Notes: generated by a model not told the origin, from the sequence alone. DNA of 64,000 nucleotides from Providencia sp. PROV188 (GCF_027595165.1 NZ_CP097291.1:434001-498000), one strand, 5' to 3'; shown: positions 47,627 to 56,944, counted from the stretch's first letter. Program-made: numbers and translations.

Positions 47627-49031
47627 AGATAAATCCTGGCATTCCTGAAGGTGAAAGCATAAACATAATCGTCAACACGATGGCTAATGGGATTGGGTAA
47701 TAGTACCAAGCGATATCTTGATATTTCTTGGCAACATACTGGTAGCCTTGAACGAAATAAGGGTAGGCGAAGAACAGTAACCAGAATGCAATCAGCAAGC
47801 CGAGGTTCGCGCTAATTGAGGCGATAAATCCAGGCTCAATAAATTGATTGAGCATCACCAGAGCATCATCAAACGATGGGCTACGGAAAAAAATCCATGC
47901 AAAGCAGACAAAATGGAAAGTCAGAATTCGTGCAAGTAATTTTGAAACATGGGCGTTGGGAATTAAGTGGGTTCTCCCCAGTTTTTTCATTAGCTCAGTT
48001 TTAATATTAAAAATTACCGTCCCTAAGCCATGAATTGCGCCCCAAATAACAAATGTCATTGCAGCACCATGCCACAGACCCGAAATTAACATTGCGGTTA
48101 ATACGTTGATATTTTTGCGTACAAATCCTTTGCGACTACCACCTAATGGAATATAGATATAATCCATGATGAAGGTCGATAAACTGATATGCCAACGTTT
48201 CCAGAAATCTTGCAAGTTAGTGGCTAAATATGGGGCATTAAAGTTAAGTGGCACTCTAAAGCCTAATAGTAACGCAATCCCCGTCACTAAATTGGTATAA
48301 CCGGAGAAGTTAAAATAGATATTCCACGCGTAAGCGTAGGTGGCAATTAATATTTCCCCTGCACTAAAGCCTGCGGGAGCATCAAATACTGGATTAACGT
48401 AGTTTTCAGCGAGGTATGAGCTGAATAGAAACAGTTTTACCAGTGCTAAGCTAATTAACAAAATGGCGCGGCGAGAGTCGAGAATAACGCGGCTTTCAGC
48501 TTGGATTTGCGGTAAAAAGTTTTTTGCACGGTTAATTGGACCCGCAACGATACTTGGGAAAAAAGCCAAATATAATACGACGTCAAAAAAGTCGGCTTTT
48601 TCAATTTCTTTGCGGCATACAGAAACGGTATAGCTGACGGAATGGAAGGCGTAGAAAGAGAGCCCCAATGGTGCCAACAGTTCCAGTACAGGCAGTCCAA
48701 CGCTAAATCCAAACTTATCGAGGGTTTGCTGAATAGTTTCCTGGAAAAAAGAATAATATTTAAACGCAGTAAAGCAGCCAATGATCCCGATAGCTAATAA
48801 CGAATATACCCATCGATTAGATAACCAAACCGTTGCCCAGTTGGTGAGAAAATAGATAAATAACGTGTAGCCAAACAGAATATAGGCAAAGTCAGGGCTA
48901 AACGAGTAGACAAAGAAATAACTTGCTGTGATGAGCAACCCATTCTGCAATTTAGAGCTGGGTTGGCAGCCCCAATAAATAAGAAAAAAAACTAAAAAAG
49001 AGCCAAGAAACTCAAATGAGAAGAAATTCAT
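47613..49031 (-). CDS. patA: MBOAT-family PatA-like acetyl transporter
   Basis: A 472-aa polytopic membrane protein of the MBOAT family (AlgI/PatA/DltB relatives), with about ten helices. Characteristic elements are FPSIVAGPINRA, FWKRWHISLSTFIMDYIYIPLGG and the catalytic-His segment SGLWHGAAMTFVIWGAIHG. It would move acetyl groups from the cytoplasm to PatB. AlgI of alginate synthesis is a related possibility, but the PatB/Ape1-type neighbours and lack of alginate genes favour peptidoglycan. Confidence 0.87.
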   Translation of the reverse strand: MNFFSFEFLGSFLVFFLIYWGCQPSSKLQNGLLITASYFFVYSFSPDFAYILFGYTLFIYFLTNWATVWLSNRWVYSLLAIGIIGCFTAFKYYSFFQETIQQTLDKFGFSVGLPVLELLAPLGLSFYAFHSVSYTVSVCRKEIEKADFFDVVLYLAFFPSIVAGPINRAKNFLPQIQAESRVILDSRRAILLISLALVKLFLFSSYLAENYVNPVFDAPAGFSAGEILIATYAYAWNIYFNFSGYTNLVTGIALLLGFRVPLNFNAPYLATNLQDFWKRWHISLSTFIMDYIYIPLGGSRKGFVRKNINVLTAMLISGLWHGAAMTFVIWGAIHGLGTVIFNIKTELMKKLGRTHLIPNAHVSKLLARILTFHFVCFAWIFFRSPSFDDALVMLNQFIEPGFIASISANLGLLIAFWLLFFAYPYFVQGYQYVAKKYQDIAWYYYPIPLAIVLTIMFMLSPSGMPGFIYANF

Positions 49032-49095
49032 ATTAGACTCAGGTGTTATTTGTTATGGGTGACCATGATATTTATTCTTCCTCGGCTTGCAATCA

Positions 49096-49222
49096 GAATT
49101 TCGTCATATTTCGCGCCGTCGCGGTGTTGTCATCGTATTGCCACCCTAGTCACATACTTGTGTATGCTCCTAGGGATATCAATCCTCGACGCCTAGCGAC
49201 AACACGAACTATTTAGAAATTC
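49096..49222. repeat. ERIC/IRU-type intergenic repeat, 127 bp
   Basis: The element is a long imperfect palindrome. Ends are GAATTTC (49096-49102) and GAAATTC (49216-49222). Inner arms are GTGTTGTC (49124-49131) with GACAACAC (49198-49205). The core is CCCTAG (49144-49149) with CTAGGG (49170-49175), enclosing CATAC-TTGT-GTATG. The core resembles the ERIC consensus CCAGTCACTTACT...CTCCTGGGGAT, and 127 bp is the canonical ERIC length. Confidence 0.82.
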
Positions 49223-49380
49223 AACCGTAGATGAATTTTTCTTACCCAAAAAACCTAATGATTTAGAGTAAATCGGGGATAGGGAAAATAAGTTATACAA
49301 GACTCAAGACTCAAAGTTTAAGAAGTATAGCTGGGGCGGGGTGGGTTGTCATATTTCGAGTGGATGGGAAAACGTGCAAA

Positions 49381-49410
49381 AAAAATCCACTTTCGAAAAA
49401 GTGGATTTTT
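49381..49410. terminator. bax terminator (bidirectional form)
   Basis: AAAAATCCACTTT (49381-49393) pairs with AAAGTGGATTTTT (49398-49410) around CGAA. It has A and T runs on both arms and lies 31 nt past the bax stop. Confidence 0.85.
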
Positions 49411-49441
49411 ATACTGTGTACCTGGTGTGTAGATACTAAAA

Positions 49442-50248
49442 TTAGCTGCGAGTCGCTGCTCTTTGTTGAGCTTGTGTAATCAATTCTTCGTTGCTCGCGT
49501 ACATCTCTTTCAAATAGCGGTTATATGATGAACCTAACTCTGAGTACCCTTTCATATCGTTAATCAGCTTGACGGAGTCTAACTCATCTTGTGATTGACG
49601 CTGTTTAGCACGCGAGTGACGTAAAGACTCATACGCGTTATGGGTATTCATATTCTTCATATAGGCAGTCACTGTTGCTTCAACAGAAGCGTAAGCTGAG
49701 TAGCCTTTGATCTTTCCTTTGCTAACTTGGCAACCGCTACCACAGCGCATACCAAATAAATTTCCGTTTTGTAGAGCAAGCTGAGAAGTACCCCAACCAG
49801 ACTCTGTAGCCGCTTGTGTCGCAACTAAATGCGTTGGCATGATGTCTACACGACTTAACAGCTTATCCCAATTAATACGTTTTGGGTTGCTGCAACTGAT
49901 GCCATAACTATCGCAGATCTGGGTTAGGCGACGTAGCTCTTGGGCGCTCCATTTGGTGTTCGTGCGCACGGAAAGCAGCCAGTTACGCTCTTCCATAATC
50001 TGTTGATTGACTTTTTCAATCACCGGGACAATCGTTTTCAAAAACGCTTTCTTACGTGGAGTACCAGACGGGTATTTACGCATATCAGGCAGTGGTGTTT
50101 CTGCTTGATTTGAGTTTTGTGCCGACTTCAGTGTGAAGTCTTTTTTAAGCATCGTACTGGTACTGGTGGAGCCAAAACTGAGGCCCGAAAACAAAAGTAA
50201 AAATAAGAAAGCGAAGACGGCGTTTGTCCCCATCGTTCGAGAGGGCAT
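49442..50248 (-). CDS. bax: Bax-like glucosaminidase-domain protein
   Basis: A 268-aa exported protein of the Bax family (E. coli Bax 274 aa). The signal or anchor segment (about 9-26) is followed by a linker and a glucosaminidase-type domain (about 125-260). The likely catalytic Glu lies in ATQAATESGWGTSQLA, followed by NLFGMRCGSGC, YSAYASVEATVTAYMKN and LINDMKGYSELGSSYNRYL. It is expected to hydrolyse glycan strands of murein in the periplasm. It stands alone, next to the O-acetylation cluster, whose product would limit such enzymes. Confidence 0.9.
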   Translation of the reverse strand: MPSRTMGTNAVFAFLFLLLFSGLSFGSTSTSTMLKKDFTLKSAQNSNQAETPLPDMRKYPSGTPRKKAFLKTIVPVIEKVNQQIMEERNWLLSVRTNTKWSAQELRRLTQICDSYGISCSNPKRINWDKLLSRVDIMPTHLVATQAATESGWGTSQLALQNGNLFGMRCGSGCQVSKGKIKGYSAYASVEATVTAYMKNMNTHNAYESLRHSRAKQRQSQDELDSVKLINDMKGYSELGSSYNRYLKEMYASNEELITQAQQRAATRS

Positions 50249-50719
50249 TTGCTTCTCCTATGTTTCTCTGAACAAAAATCGAGCGAATGGTAGCAGAATA
50301 ATTTTTCACGAGCTACCTTTATCCGACTCACATTAGGTAAATTTCTGTATTAGTATGTCATTAAGTGTTGATTTATTTTAAATTAATGATTTTATATTAA
50401 AAATAATTGCGTTATTTATATTTTCAATGCTTTATTTATCAATTTTTGTTTTTGATTTCATCTTGCAATCATCTGATTTAAGCTAAATTAGATTGATTTT
50501 CAAACAATTAACAGGTGTATTGTAGGGTTATTATGCTTAAAAAATAACCGATCAGTGGTCTAAATTTTAAACAAAATGGGGTGTTTCGCATTTTATGAGT
50601 GGTATTGGTTGTTAAAAATACAGAATCAAAATCGACTTTCAATGTGTGAAAAGGACAAAAAAAATGCCGTTTTTTGACCTTTTGCCTCAGCCAAATATTA
50701 CTATTAGTCGACGACTTTT
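50249..50719. other. AT-rich intergenic stretch
   Basis: This stretch of 471 bases upstream of bax shows no gene, tRNA or strong hairpin. It should contain the bax promoter and the 3' end of the outer-membrane operon transcript. Confidence 0.4.
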
Positions 50720-51871
50720 TTAGTCGTAGAATGGCACGGTTTGCTGTTTCTGATCTTCAATTTTTGCATTCTCCGCGAGCCGTTTGAAATCATCAACTGT
50801 CCAATATGTCTCTGGGATAGGAAGTTGTGCCATATGATCGGTGGGTACTAAGCGAAACTGTGCGAGAGAGGATAATGCAAATCCTGCATATTCCGACGGC
50901 AAACTGAGTTTCAGCCCCAAAGTCGCTACAGCTTGGGTTGGTAAAAACGGATAGCGGCTATCGGTGGTGTCATAATCGCGTGTGAGCACTAAAAATTTAT
51001 CTGGAACACGCTTCGCACTATTCCACCAAAGCCCATCAATTTTGTTAAATGCATCGCGAGTTAAGGGTTTTTCTTGAGCCCCAAGTTGATGTAGTGCAAT
51101 GGGAAGCAGTGCTTCGAGAGATTGCGAGAATATCGCAAGTGACTCAGCACGACCTTGTAAAATCAGCGAACTTGCTAGTCTTGCTCCCACTAAGTTGGAA
51201 TATAAGTCTTCGGGAGAGAAGGCAGATATCCCCTCCGAAAAGCCAGGAACTGATTGATAGCCATACCATTGTGCAATTTCATGCCAAGCAGCTAACTGAA
51301 ATGCAAGTTTAGCTGCCAGATAAGTACTTAACGTATAGCGCTCTGCGGGGGACGCAGGTGGTGTAAAGGCTGAAAAATGGATTTGTCTGCTCGCGAGTTC
51401 ATCGCTGAGGGTTAGTGTCCACTCTTCACCAAGTTTTGGGTAAATCTGGCTAAAGAGATATAACGTATAGTCGGCGGTATCTCGAACATGTGCAATATCA
51501 ATAAATCCGCCATCTGTGGTATAGATAAGCCCCACTTTTTCGTTACTGATCCCCATTAGACCTGCGGTGGCGCCCAAGTAACTATCATTATAATGGTGCT
51601 CACCAAGATTATCGGCTTCCACTATGTTGTCGATGGTATAGAAAGGTACGGGGATACCTGCCACTTCCGCTTGCAGGTTATAGCCAAAAGCACAGCAGGC
51701 TCGAAGTCCTTGAGGGGCTTTGAGATCTTGTAGAACAGACCACGCTTTAGATGCTTCCTCGTTGGAAATCGTATCTAGATTAAGGTTCGCCGCAGGTAAG
51801 TTCAGCTCCTCGCGAGTTTGGCAGGCGACGAGCATAAGTAAAAAACATGAAGTTATTAGCAGCTTAAACAT
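50720..51871 (-). CDS. DUF4056-like lipoprotein
   Basis: A 383-aa lipoprotein (MFKLLITSCFLLMLVAC, lipobox LVAC, Cys17). It resembles DUF4056 proteins: RACCAFGYNL and GIPVPFY near the N-terminus, and AAWHEIAQWYGY in the middle, where HE-x-x-Q could be a degenerate metal site. No enzyme activity is known to me for this family. Its start overlaps the stop of the upstream Omp85-like gene by one base, so it is cotranslated with two outer-membrane beta-barrel proteins. It is likely at the outer membrane. Confidence 0.75.
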   Translation of the reverse strand: MFKLLITSCFLLMLVACQTREELNLPAANLNLDTISNEEASKAWSVLQDLKAPQGLRACCAFGYNLQAEVAGIPVPFYTIDNIVEADNLGEHHYNDSYLGATAGLMGISNEKVGLIYTTDGGFIDIAHVRDTADYTLYLFSQIYPKLGEEWTLTLSDELASRQIHFSAFTPPASPAERYTLSTYLAAKLAFQLAAWHEIAQWYGYQSVPGFSEGISAFSPEDLYSNLVGARLASSLILQGRAESLAIFSQSLEALLPIALHQLGAQEKPLTRDAFNKIDGLWWNSAKRVPDKFLVLTRDYDTTDSRYPFLPTQAVATLGLKLSLPSEYAGFALSSLAQFRLVPTDHMAQLPIPETYWTVDDFKRLAENAKIEDQKQQTVPFYD

Positions 51872-53016
51872 TAAAAAGACTCACCAACTTGGAAATAGAC
51901 GCCCGTACTGTTGCGACCAACACCAAAATCCAGTCTCACATTCATCCGAGGCTTAAATTCAAAACGATAGCCTACACCGGCACTTGGTAGCCAGTGTCCA
52001 GCACCTAATTCTGAGGGAGAGTCGCTCATGGTCCCCGTGCCTAACCAGCCAACAACCCCGTGCCGCCAGTCTAATTTATGCCGTAACTCGATTTGACTAG
52101 TAAAAATATTGTTGTCCCGATAGCGCCCTTCATAGTAACCCCGCATGCGGTTACTGTTACCTAATAAAGAAAGCTGATTCCACGGCACATCTCCCGTGGT
52201 AAAGCGGGCATAGTTATCAACGGCTACGACGGTTTTTTCTGTGAGCTCATGGTAATAGGCATACTGCAACTGGGTCGCTTGAAAACGGGTATCACTACCG
52301 AGGTTCGGTGAAAAATAAGTATAAATAACCTCAAGTGTTTGCCCATGGTGTGCGTTGGGTAAAAAGTCTCGGGTGTCATAGCTATAGTAGGCGCTGACGC
52401 CTGAACTGATAACCGAACGCCCGCCAACTGATTGCGAAAAGTAAGCTTTTGCGCCTTCATCGGGATCGCTGGCATTGATCGACGAAAAATTCCAACCTAG
52501 TCCCACATAGGTGGCATCGGTTAGCTTATATAAAGCCCTTGGGGTAATTTTGAACTCTTGGGAATGGTATTTTTCTTTATTGCTCTCTTTTTTACCCGCT
52601 GCGTATCCTTTACCCCAATAATAAGTTGGTACATTATTGATGGTGCCAGATACAAACAGTCGCCATTGGTCGCTATCTACAAAGTTGTAGTTAGTGAAGT
52701 TGAGTCCAAAAGCCCCTGTGGATGATGCAAAACCACTTAATCCAATCGAAGAGGGCTGGGTTTTGGTGTCTTGTTTGTCGAGACGATATAAACCCACTAA
52801 AGCGGTTCCGACACCTAACCCCATTTCAGGAGTATAGAAAGGCCCCGGTAAGACGCCCCAGTCGATAGTTTTGGATTCATCAAAGCTGTTTTCGCCCCCA
52901 AGCTCGCTGAGCCAACCATCAATTTGCTCACGTTCAGGAAGGATTTTCGCTTGCGAGGAGAAGGCAATGATAAGGCTGAGCAGTGTCAGCCTACGCAGGT
53001 GTTTCTGTTGTAACAT
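51871..53016 (-). CDS. Omp85-superfamily barrel without POTRA domains
   Basis: A 381-aa outer-membrane protein with a signal peptide (cleavage near SSQA) and a short N-terminal segment in place of POTRA domains. The rest is a barrel resembling the bacterial surface antigen (BamA/TamA C-terminal) domain. MRGYYEGRYRD corresponds to the loop-6 (V)RG(F/Y) signature, and alternating strands end in GVYFQVGESF. It is too short for BamA or TamA. Its function is unknown. It overlaps both neighbours in the operon by one base. Confidence 0.8.
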   Translation of the reverse strand: MLQQKHLRRLTLLSLIIAFSSQAKILPEREQIDGWLSELGGENSFDESKTIDWGVLPGPFYTPEMGLGVGTALVGLYRLDKQDTKTQPSSIGLSGFASSTGAFGLNFTNYNFVDSDQWRLFVSGTINNVPTYYWGKGYAAGKKESNKEKYHSQEFKITPRALYKLTDATYVGLGWNFSSINASDPDEGAKAYFSQSVGGRSVISSGVSAYYSYDTRDFLPNAHHGQTLEVIYTYFSPNLGSDTRFQATQLQYAYYHELTEKTVVAVDNYARFTTGDVPWNQLSLLGNSNRMRGYYEGRYRDNNIFTSQIELRHKLDWRHGVVGWLGTGTMSDSPSELGAGHWLPSAGVGYRFEFKPRMNVRLDFGVGRNSTGVYFQVGESF

Positions 53017-54044
53017 TAAAAACGGAACTCGCCTGAAATAAAGAAGCTGTTACGGTTATTAAAGCCCACTTCGGTCAGAACGTTAAAGTTACGAGTTAAC
53101 TCAACGCGAGCACCGACGGTATTATTCCATTTATGGGCAAGGTGTTGTTCTACATCGAACTTAGTATCAGCGGGCGCTAAAGCCATCCATTTATTTAATT
53201 CGGGTGGTAAATCTAAATTACTAATATTACCTTTAAAGCGCTGAGTAATATCTTGGTACATGGCACCTGTCCAGACTTGGACTTTAGTATTACCTTGACC
53301 AGAAATGAGCGGCTCAAAGACAAACTCATAGCCAATACGAGGAGTAATGACTAAGGCTTTAATATCCCCATCAATAATATCGAGATTGGTTTTTGTATAG
53401 TTGATATCTAAAGTGGAGAAAAATTGGTTATAACCTCCAGCGAAGGTCACTCCTCCCCCATAAGATTTACCATCATAATCTAATTCAAATGGGAGGTTCT
53501 TACCGATAGGGATTGGAACATTTTGGCCAAATATTTTAACATTAGCTTCAACATTTGTTAGGTTAGTTGTTGATGTTCCTTTAGTTTTCCCATAAACACC
53601 ATAGACATTCATAAATGGGAATATCCAAGTATCCAGTTTTAACATTTGAGATTGGTTTTTGCTGCGGGTATGCCCTGTCTCTATTTTTAAATCTTTATTC
53701 ATGTCGAATTTAACAAATGGCATTCCAGGAACTTTGACCTCTGAATTTGTATGAAAGCCAATCTTGTCCACTACAACATCCTGACGCAGATTCATATAGC
53801 CATAACTGACACCAAAAGGTTCTGGTAAGTCATAACCTCGAGCGCGTGCTTCATCTCCCCAAATAGGCAATACACGGGATTCAGTCGTGGATGAACGCGT
53901 GACGCCGCCTTCGCTATTATTTTTAGGGACTCCAGATTCGCTCATGCTTAATGAAAATAGTGGTGTGTCACTATCGGCAAAACTGGCAGGGATAGCCAGA
54001 CAAGAGGAAAGTAGCAGCGCTGCGCTGTATTGAATGCGTGTCAT
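53016..54044 (-). CDS. Outer-membrane beta-barrel protein, unknown function
   Basis: A 342-aa exported protein: signal peptide ending at SFA (residue 23), a Ser/Thr-rich N-terminal segment, then beta-barrel-like alternating strands (VKVPGMPFVKFDMNKDLKIETG, FFSTLDINYTKTNLDI, NVLTEVGFNNRNSFFISGEFRF) with the terminal Phe typical of BAM substrates. I do not recognise the family. It is the first gene of a three-gene operon with an Omp85-like barrel and a DUF4056 lipoprotein. Confidence 0.75.
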   Translation of the reverse strand: MTRIQYSAALLLSSCLAIPASFADSDTPLFSLSMSESGVPKNNSEGGVTRSSTTESRVLPIWGDEARARGYDLPEPFGVSYGYMNLRQDVVVDKIGFHTNSEVKVPGMPFVKFDMNKDLKIETGHTRSKNQSQMLKLDTWIFPFMNVYGVYGKTKGTSTTNLTNVEANVKIFGQNVPIPIGKNLPFELDYDGKSYGGGVTFAGGYNQFFSTLDINYTKTNLDIIDGDIKALVITPRIGYEFVFEPLISGQGNTKVQVWTGAMYQDITQRFKGNISNLDLPPELNKWMALAPADTKFDVEQHLAHKWNNTVGARVELTRNFNVLTEVGFNNRNSFFISGEFRF

Positions 54045-54243
54045 AATGGACTCAATGATTAGTAGAATAGAATGAAGGAAACAATAAATTAATTAACTTA
54101 CAGTTATCCACAAAAGTTTAGCATATATGGCAATTGATAGTATGGCTCATGGTGCTATTTTAATGATATTTCGCTACCTATGAACGCATATTATTATCAA
54201 TATGATGGATGTGATTAAGATATTAAGAAGATGCTATTGAGGT

Positions 54244-54280
54244 ACTAAAAAACGTGCTGAAACTCTGGGTATTTCAGCAC
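54244..54280 (-). terminator. Terminator of the 60-aa gene
   Basis: GTGCTGAAA (54254-54262) pairs with TTTCAGCAC (54272-54280). On the minus strand the stem is followed by GTTTTTTAG, a good T run. Confidence 0.8.
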
Positions 54281-54309
54281 TGAAATGCATTAGAGGAGTA
54301 AGAGCGGTA

Positions 54310-54492
54310 TTATTTGCTGTTTTTCTGATGAAACTGAACACGCTCATGGAAGTAATCTTTTAAATGCGCTTCCATGCTGTGAATTTTTTGTTCCAGCGCA
54401 TTAATTAAGACATCATCATTATTCATATCAAAAACGCGCTTCATTGCGAGGTCATCAATATATTCTTTTTGTTTCTCAGATAAATCAGCCAT
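54310..54492 (-). CDS. Small hypothetical protein, 60 aa
   Basis: Not recognised. It is a charged, fully helical-looking protein (MADLSEKQKEYIDDLAMKR, then LINALEQKIHSMEAHLKDYFHERV), possibly a coiled coil. An AGAGG site about 10 nt before the ATG and a good terminator 30 nt beyond its stop support a real monocistronic gene. Confidence 0.65.
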   Translation of the reverse strand: MADLSEKQKEYIDDLAMKRVFDMNNDDVLINALEQKIHSMEAHLKDYFHERVQFHQKNSK

Positions 54493-54755
54493 GTTGTAAA
54501 GCCTCTATTTTCAAAACCTATATAAGAAAGGATTATTTCACCAACCAAAAGCCTTGGTGATGCTGGTTCTCATTGTGCCCTAGTGAATACGGGATGAAAA
54601 GTGGAATTACGTTGCATCAAATAATGATGATTAATGCTCCTAGTTTAAATATGAGAGATTAAACGCCTATCTGATTGGGTTAAGAATTATCACAATATTC
54701 TTATCGAATATAAGCTGATATCCTCCAGTAAGATAATAAATAACAGGGCAAAATA

Positions 54756-56204
54756 GTGAACAATAAACAACAATACCTTGATATTGCTGCTGGAAACGGG
54801 GAGAAAGAAGCCTCGATGATGGTGGCAATCCCTGCATCAGAGCTGACCTCCCTACAACTTGAACAGCGTCTGGAAGAGCAAACCTACTTTACTGAAGGGG
54901 AAATTGATTACCTGCCTGATGAAGAAGGCGGCGGTTTCTTCTTTAGCTGTAAACGTGGCGAAGAAGAGTTACGTTTTTACGTTTCGCTTGTGGAGAGCGA
55001 CCCGGAATACACCATCAACCCGTATTTCGCGACAGATCCTATTAGCCAAGAACTTTACACGCAGGCAAGCAATGCGCCACAGGCCGTGGTGGTTGAATGC
55101 CTATTCCAAGAAAAGCCTCTAGTGAGCTACTTACAGCAGCTTAAAATTATCCAAATTTTAGTACCTGATTTATTACTGGGCTTGGATATTTCTGCCGCAG
55201 GTAAAGTCTTTACCCGTGAATGGCTTAACTTCCAGCTGATCGACGATTTAATGCCAAGCATTGATTCCCTGTATGTGGTGCATGCCATTTACGATCACGA
55301 TGAAAACTCCGAAGATTCAGCGCCGACCAAATATTGGTTCCATACTCATGGGTTAGCCCGTTGTGGTTTATCGGAAGCGGAAATTATCATTCCACACCCG
55401 ATTGCGTCTTATTATGGGATCCCTGAGTTGTTCTGGAGCTTTGTGAACAACAGCATTACCAACGGAAAAATCGACTTTAATGAGCCGATTTTCATTGGGC
55501 AAACACAAACCGGCTATGAATATTTAGTGGCGGTACCTTTTGAAGAAGGTCTCCTTCATGTAGGAACTTCCACACCGATCGATAACTTAAAACCGCTGGA
55601 AGAGATGAACTTCGAGTTTGGCGATATGAGCTCTGAGCGTTTTATGGGGGATTGGCACGACCGTGACGAATCTCACCAGCATCCATCCGTAATGTTATTC
55701 CGTGTCACGCAAGAAAACCCAACATTGGAAAGCTTCTTTGAAGGGTTTGAAGACCAAAATGCAATGATGTTTATGCGCACTGATGAAGAAACGGCGGATA
55801 TGTCCAGCAAAGCCAGACTACGTTGGGAATACTTCACTCACATGCTCGATAACTATGGTCCAAAGCCAGTCACACCGAAAAAAGGGCTATTTGCGAAGCT
55901 GCTCGGAAAATCGGAAGAAGAGGAAGAATCAGAGTGGCGCTTCTTAATTAAATGCGGCATTAGTTATCAAGATGAAGAGGGTGATGAAGGGCACGAACAT
56001 ATGTGGTTTGAGCCGTTGACATGGAACGGCGACCAGTTTGAAGGCCGTTTAATTAATCACCCATTCTATGTGGAAACCATGGAAGAGGGCGGTGTTTATC
56101 CGCTAACGCGTGACCATATCACGGATTGGACTATTTATTATCAGGACGGTAGCTATACTCCTGATACAATCTATAAACTTCTTAGTGGTGCTCAAGTGCA
56201 TTAA
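54756..56204 (+). CDS. DUF4026/DUF2314-like protein, 482 aa
   Basis: A soluble, very acidic protein with no signal peptide. The N-terminal two thirds resemble DUF4026 proteins. The C-terminal segment (about 385-475: EWRFLIKCGI, MWFEPLTWNGDQFEGRLINHPFYV, ITDWTIYYQDG) has the pattern of a DUF2314 domain. The GTG start at 54756 has AGGG 7 nt upstream; an internal ATG at 54816 is a possible alternative. Function unknown. It is followed by a strong terminator and then a RecX-like gene. Confidence 0.75.
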   Translation: MNNKQQYLDIAAGNGEKEASMMVAIPASELTSLQLEQRLEEQTYFTEGEIDYLPDEEGGGFFFSCKRGEEELRFYVSLVESDPEYTINPYFATDPISQELYTQASNAPQAVVVECLFQEKPLVSYLQQLKIIQILVPDLLLGLDISAAGKVFTREWLNFQLIDDLMPSIDSLYVVHAIYDHDENSEDSAPTKYWFHTHGLARCGLSEAEIIIPHPIASYYGIPELFWSFVNNSITNGKIDFNEPIFIGQTQTGYEYLVAVPFEEGLLHVGTSTPIDNLKPLEEMNFEFGDMSSERFMGDWHDRDESHQHPSVMLFRVTQENPTLESFFEGFEDQNAMMFMRTDEETADMSSKARLRWEYFTHMLDNYGPKPVTPKKGLFAKLLGKSEEEEESEWRFLIKCGISYQDEEGDEGHEHMWFEPLTWNGDQFEGRLINHPFYVETMEEGGVYPLTRDHITDWTIYYQDGSYTPDTIYKLLSGAQVH

Positions 56205-56230
56205 TCTATCTTGATTGACTAATGCGAATA

Positions 56231-56255
56231 GGGCACTGAATTCAGTGCCCTTTTT
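56231..56255 (+). terminator. Terminator after the DUF4026-like gene
   Basis: GGGCACTGAA (56231-56240) and TTCAGTGCCC (56241-56250) form a perfect palindrome followed by five T. It ends only about 12 nt before the next start codon. Confidence 0.85.
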
Positions 56256-56267
56256 AATGAGTTAAAT

Positions 56268-56732
56268 GTGACAATGACCCAACCTGAACTGTACCAATAT
56301 GCCCTATTTTTACTTTCCAGACGCGATTATGGCAAAGCGGAGTTATTTGCCCGTATGAAGCGCCGTATGTATGAAAAAAATGAGGGGATTATCGATGAGC
56401 AGTTGATTGAAGGGGTGTTGGATAAACTGAGTGAGCAGCACTTTTTGGATGATGACCGTGTGGTATCACTGCTATTGCAAGGGTATTCGCGTAAAGGATA
56501 TGGACCTTTACGGATCAAACAAGAAATGCGGCAAAAAGGATTTGCCGAGACATTAGTCGAACACCATTTTGCTGAGCTTGATGTCGACTGGTTTGAAAAG
56601 GCAGCAGAAGTACGCAGTAAAAAATTTGGGGATGAAATCCCAACTGACTTTAAAGAGAAGGGTAAACAAATTCGTTATCTGCAATACCGAGGTTTTTTTG
56701 GTGACATGATATTTGAGTTATTCTCGCGCTAA
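56268..56732 (+). CDS. RecX-like regulatory protein
   Basis: A 154-aa helical protein of the RecX family, which modulates RecA filament growth. Typical repeats are ALFLLSRRDYGKAELFARMKRR, VLDKLSEQHFLDDDRVVSLLLQGYSRKGYGPLRIKQEMRQKG and the C-terminal KQIRYLQYRGF. The start may be GTG at 56268 or ATG at 56274. recA is not adjacent, unlike the common recA-recX order, so this may be a stand-alone or second copy. Assignment rests on pattern, not alignment. Confidence 0.72.
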   Translation: MTMTQPELYQYALFLLSRRDYGKAELFARMKRRMYEKNEGIIDEQLIEGVLDKLSEQHFLDDDRVVSLLLQGYSRKGYGPLRIKQEMRQKGFAETLVEHHFAELDVDWFEKAAEVRSKKFGDEIPTDFKEKGKQIRYLQYRGFFGDMIFELFSR

Positions 56733-56930
56733 TTTTTGCAGTTAATCTTACATTATTTATGATGGTCATTATGTAGATAATCACGCCATTTAATATCGCT
56801 TAAATTACTATTATTTGGCTTTAGTTTAAATGTTTAATGCCCCTGAATTTCATTTCTTTTGCTTAGTCAAAAAATAATATTTTTTTGACTTGTGTTTTTA
56901 TCTATTTCTAGATTAAAAATATTGTCCACT

Positions 56931-56944
56931 ATGATCATTATCAG
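56931..56944. promoter_or_regulatory. Candidate FNR site upstream of dcuC
   Basis: ATGAT-CATT-ATCAG keeps the TGAT-N4-ATCA core of the FNR consensus TTGAT-N4-ATCAA. It lies 69 nt before the dcuC start. Anaerobic activation of dcuC by FNR is known in E. coli. Confidence 0.55.

Larger units (their letters stand above)
49032..49441. other. patA-bax intergenic region with ERIC element
   Basis: This contains the 127-bp ERIC-like element at 49096-49222 and the bax terminator at 49381-49410. The remainder, which should include the patA promoter, shows no gene. Confidence 0.5.
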
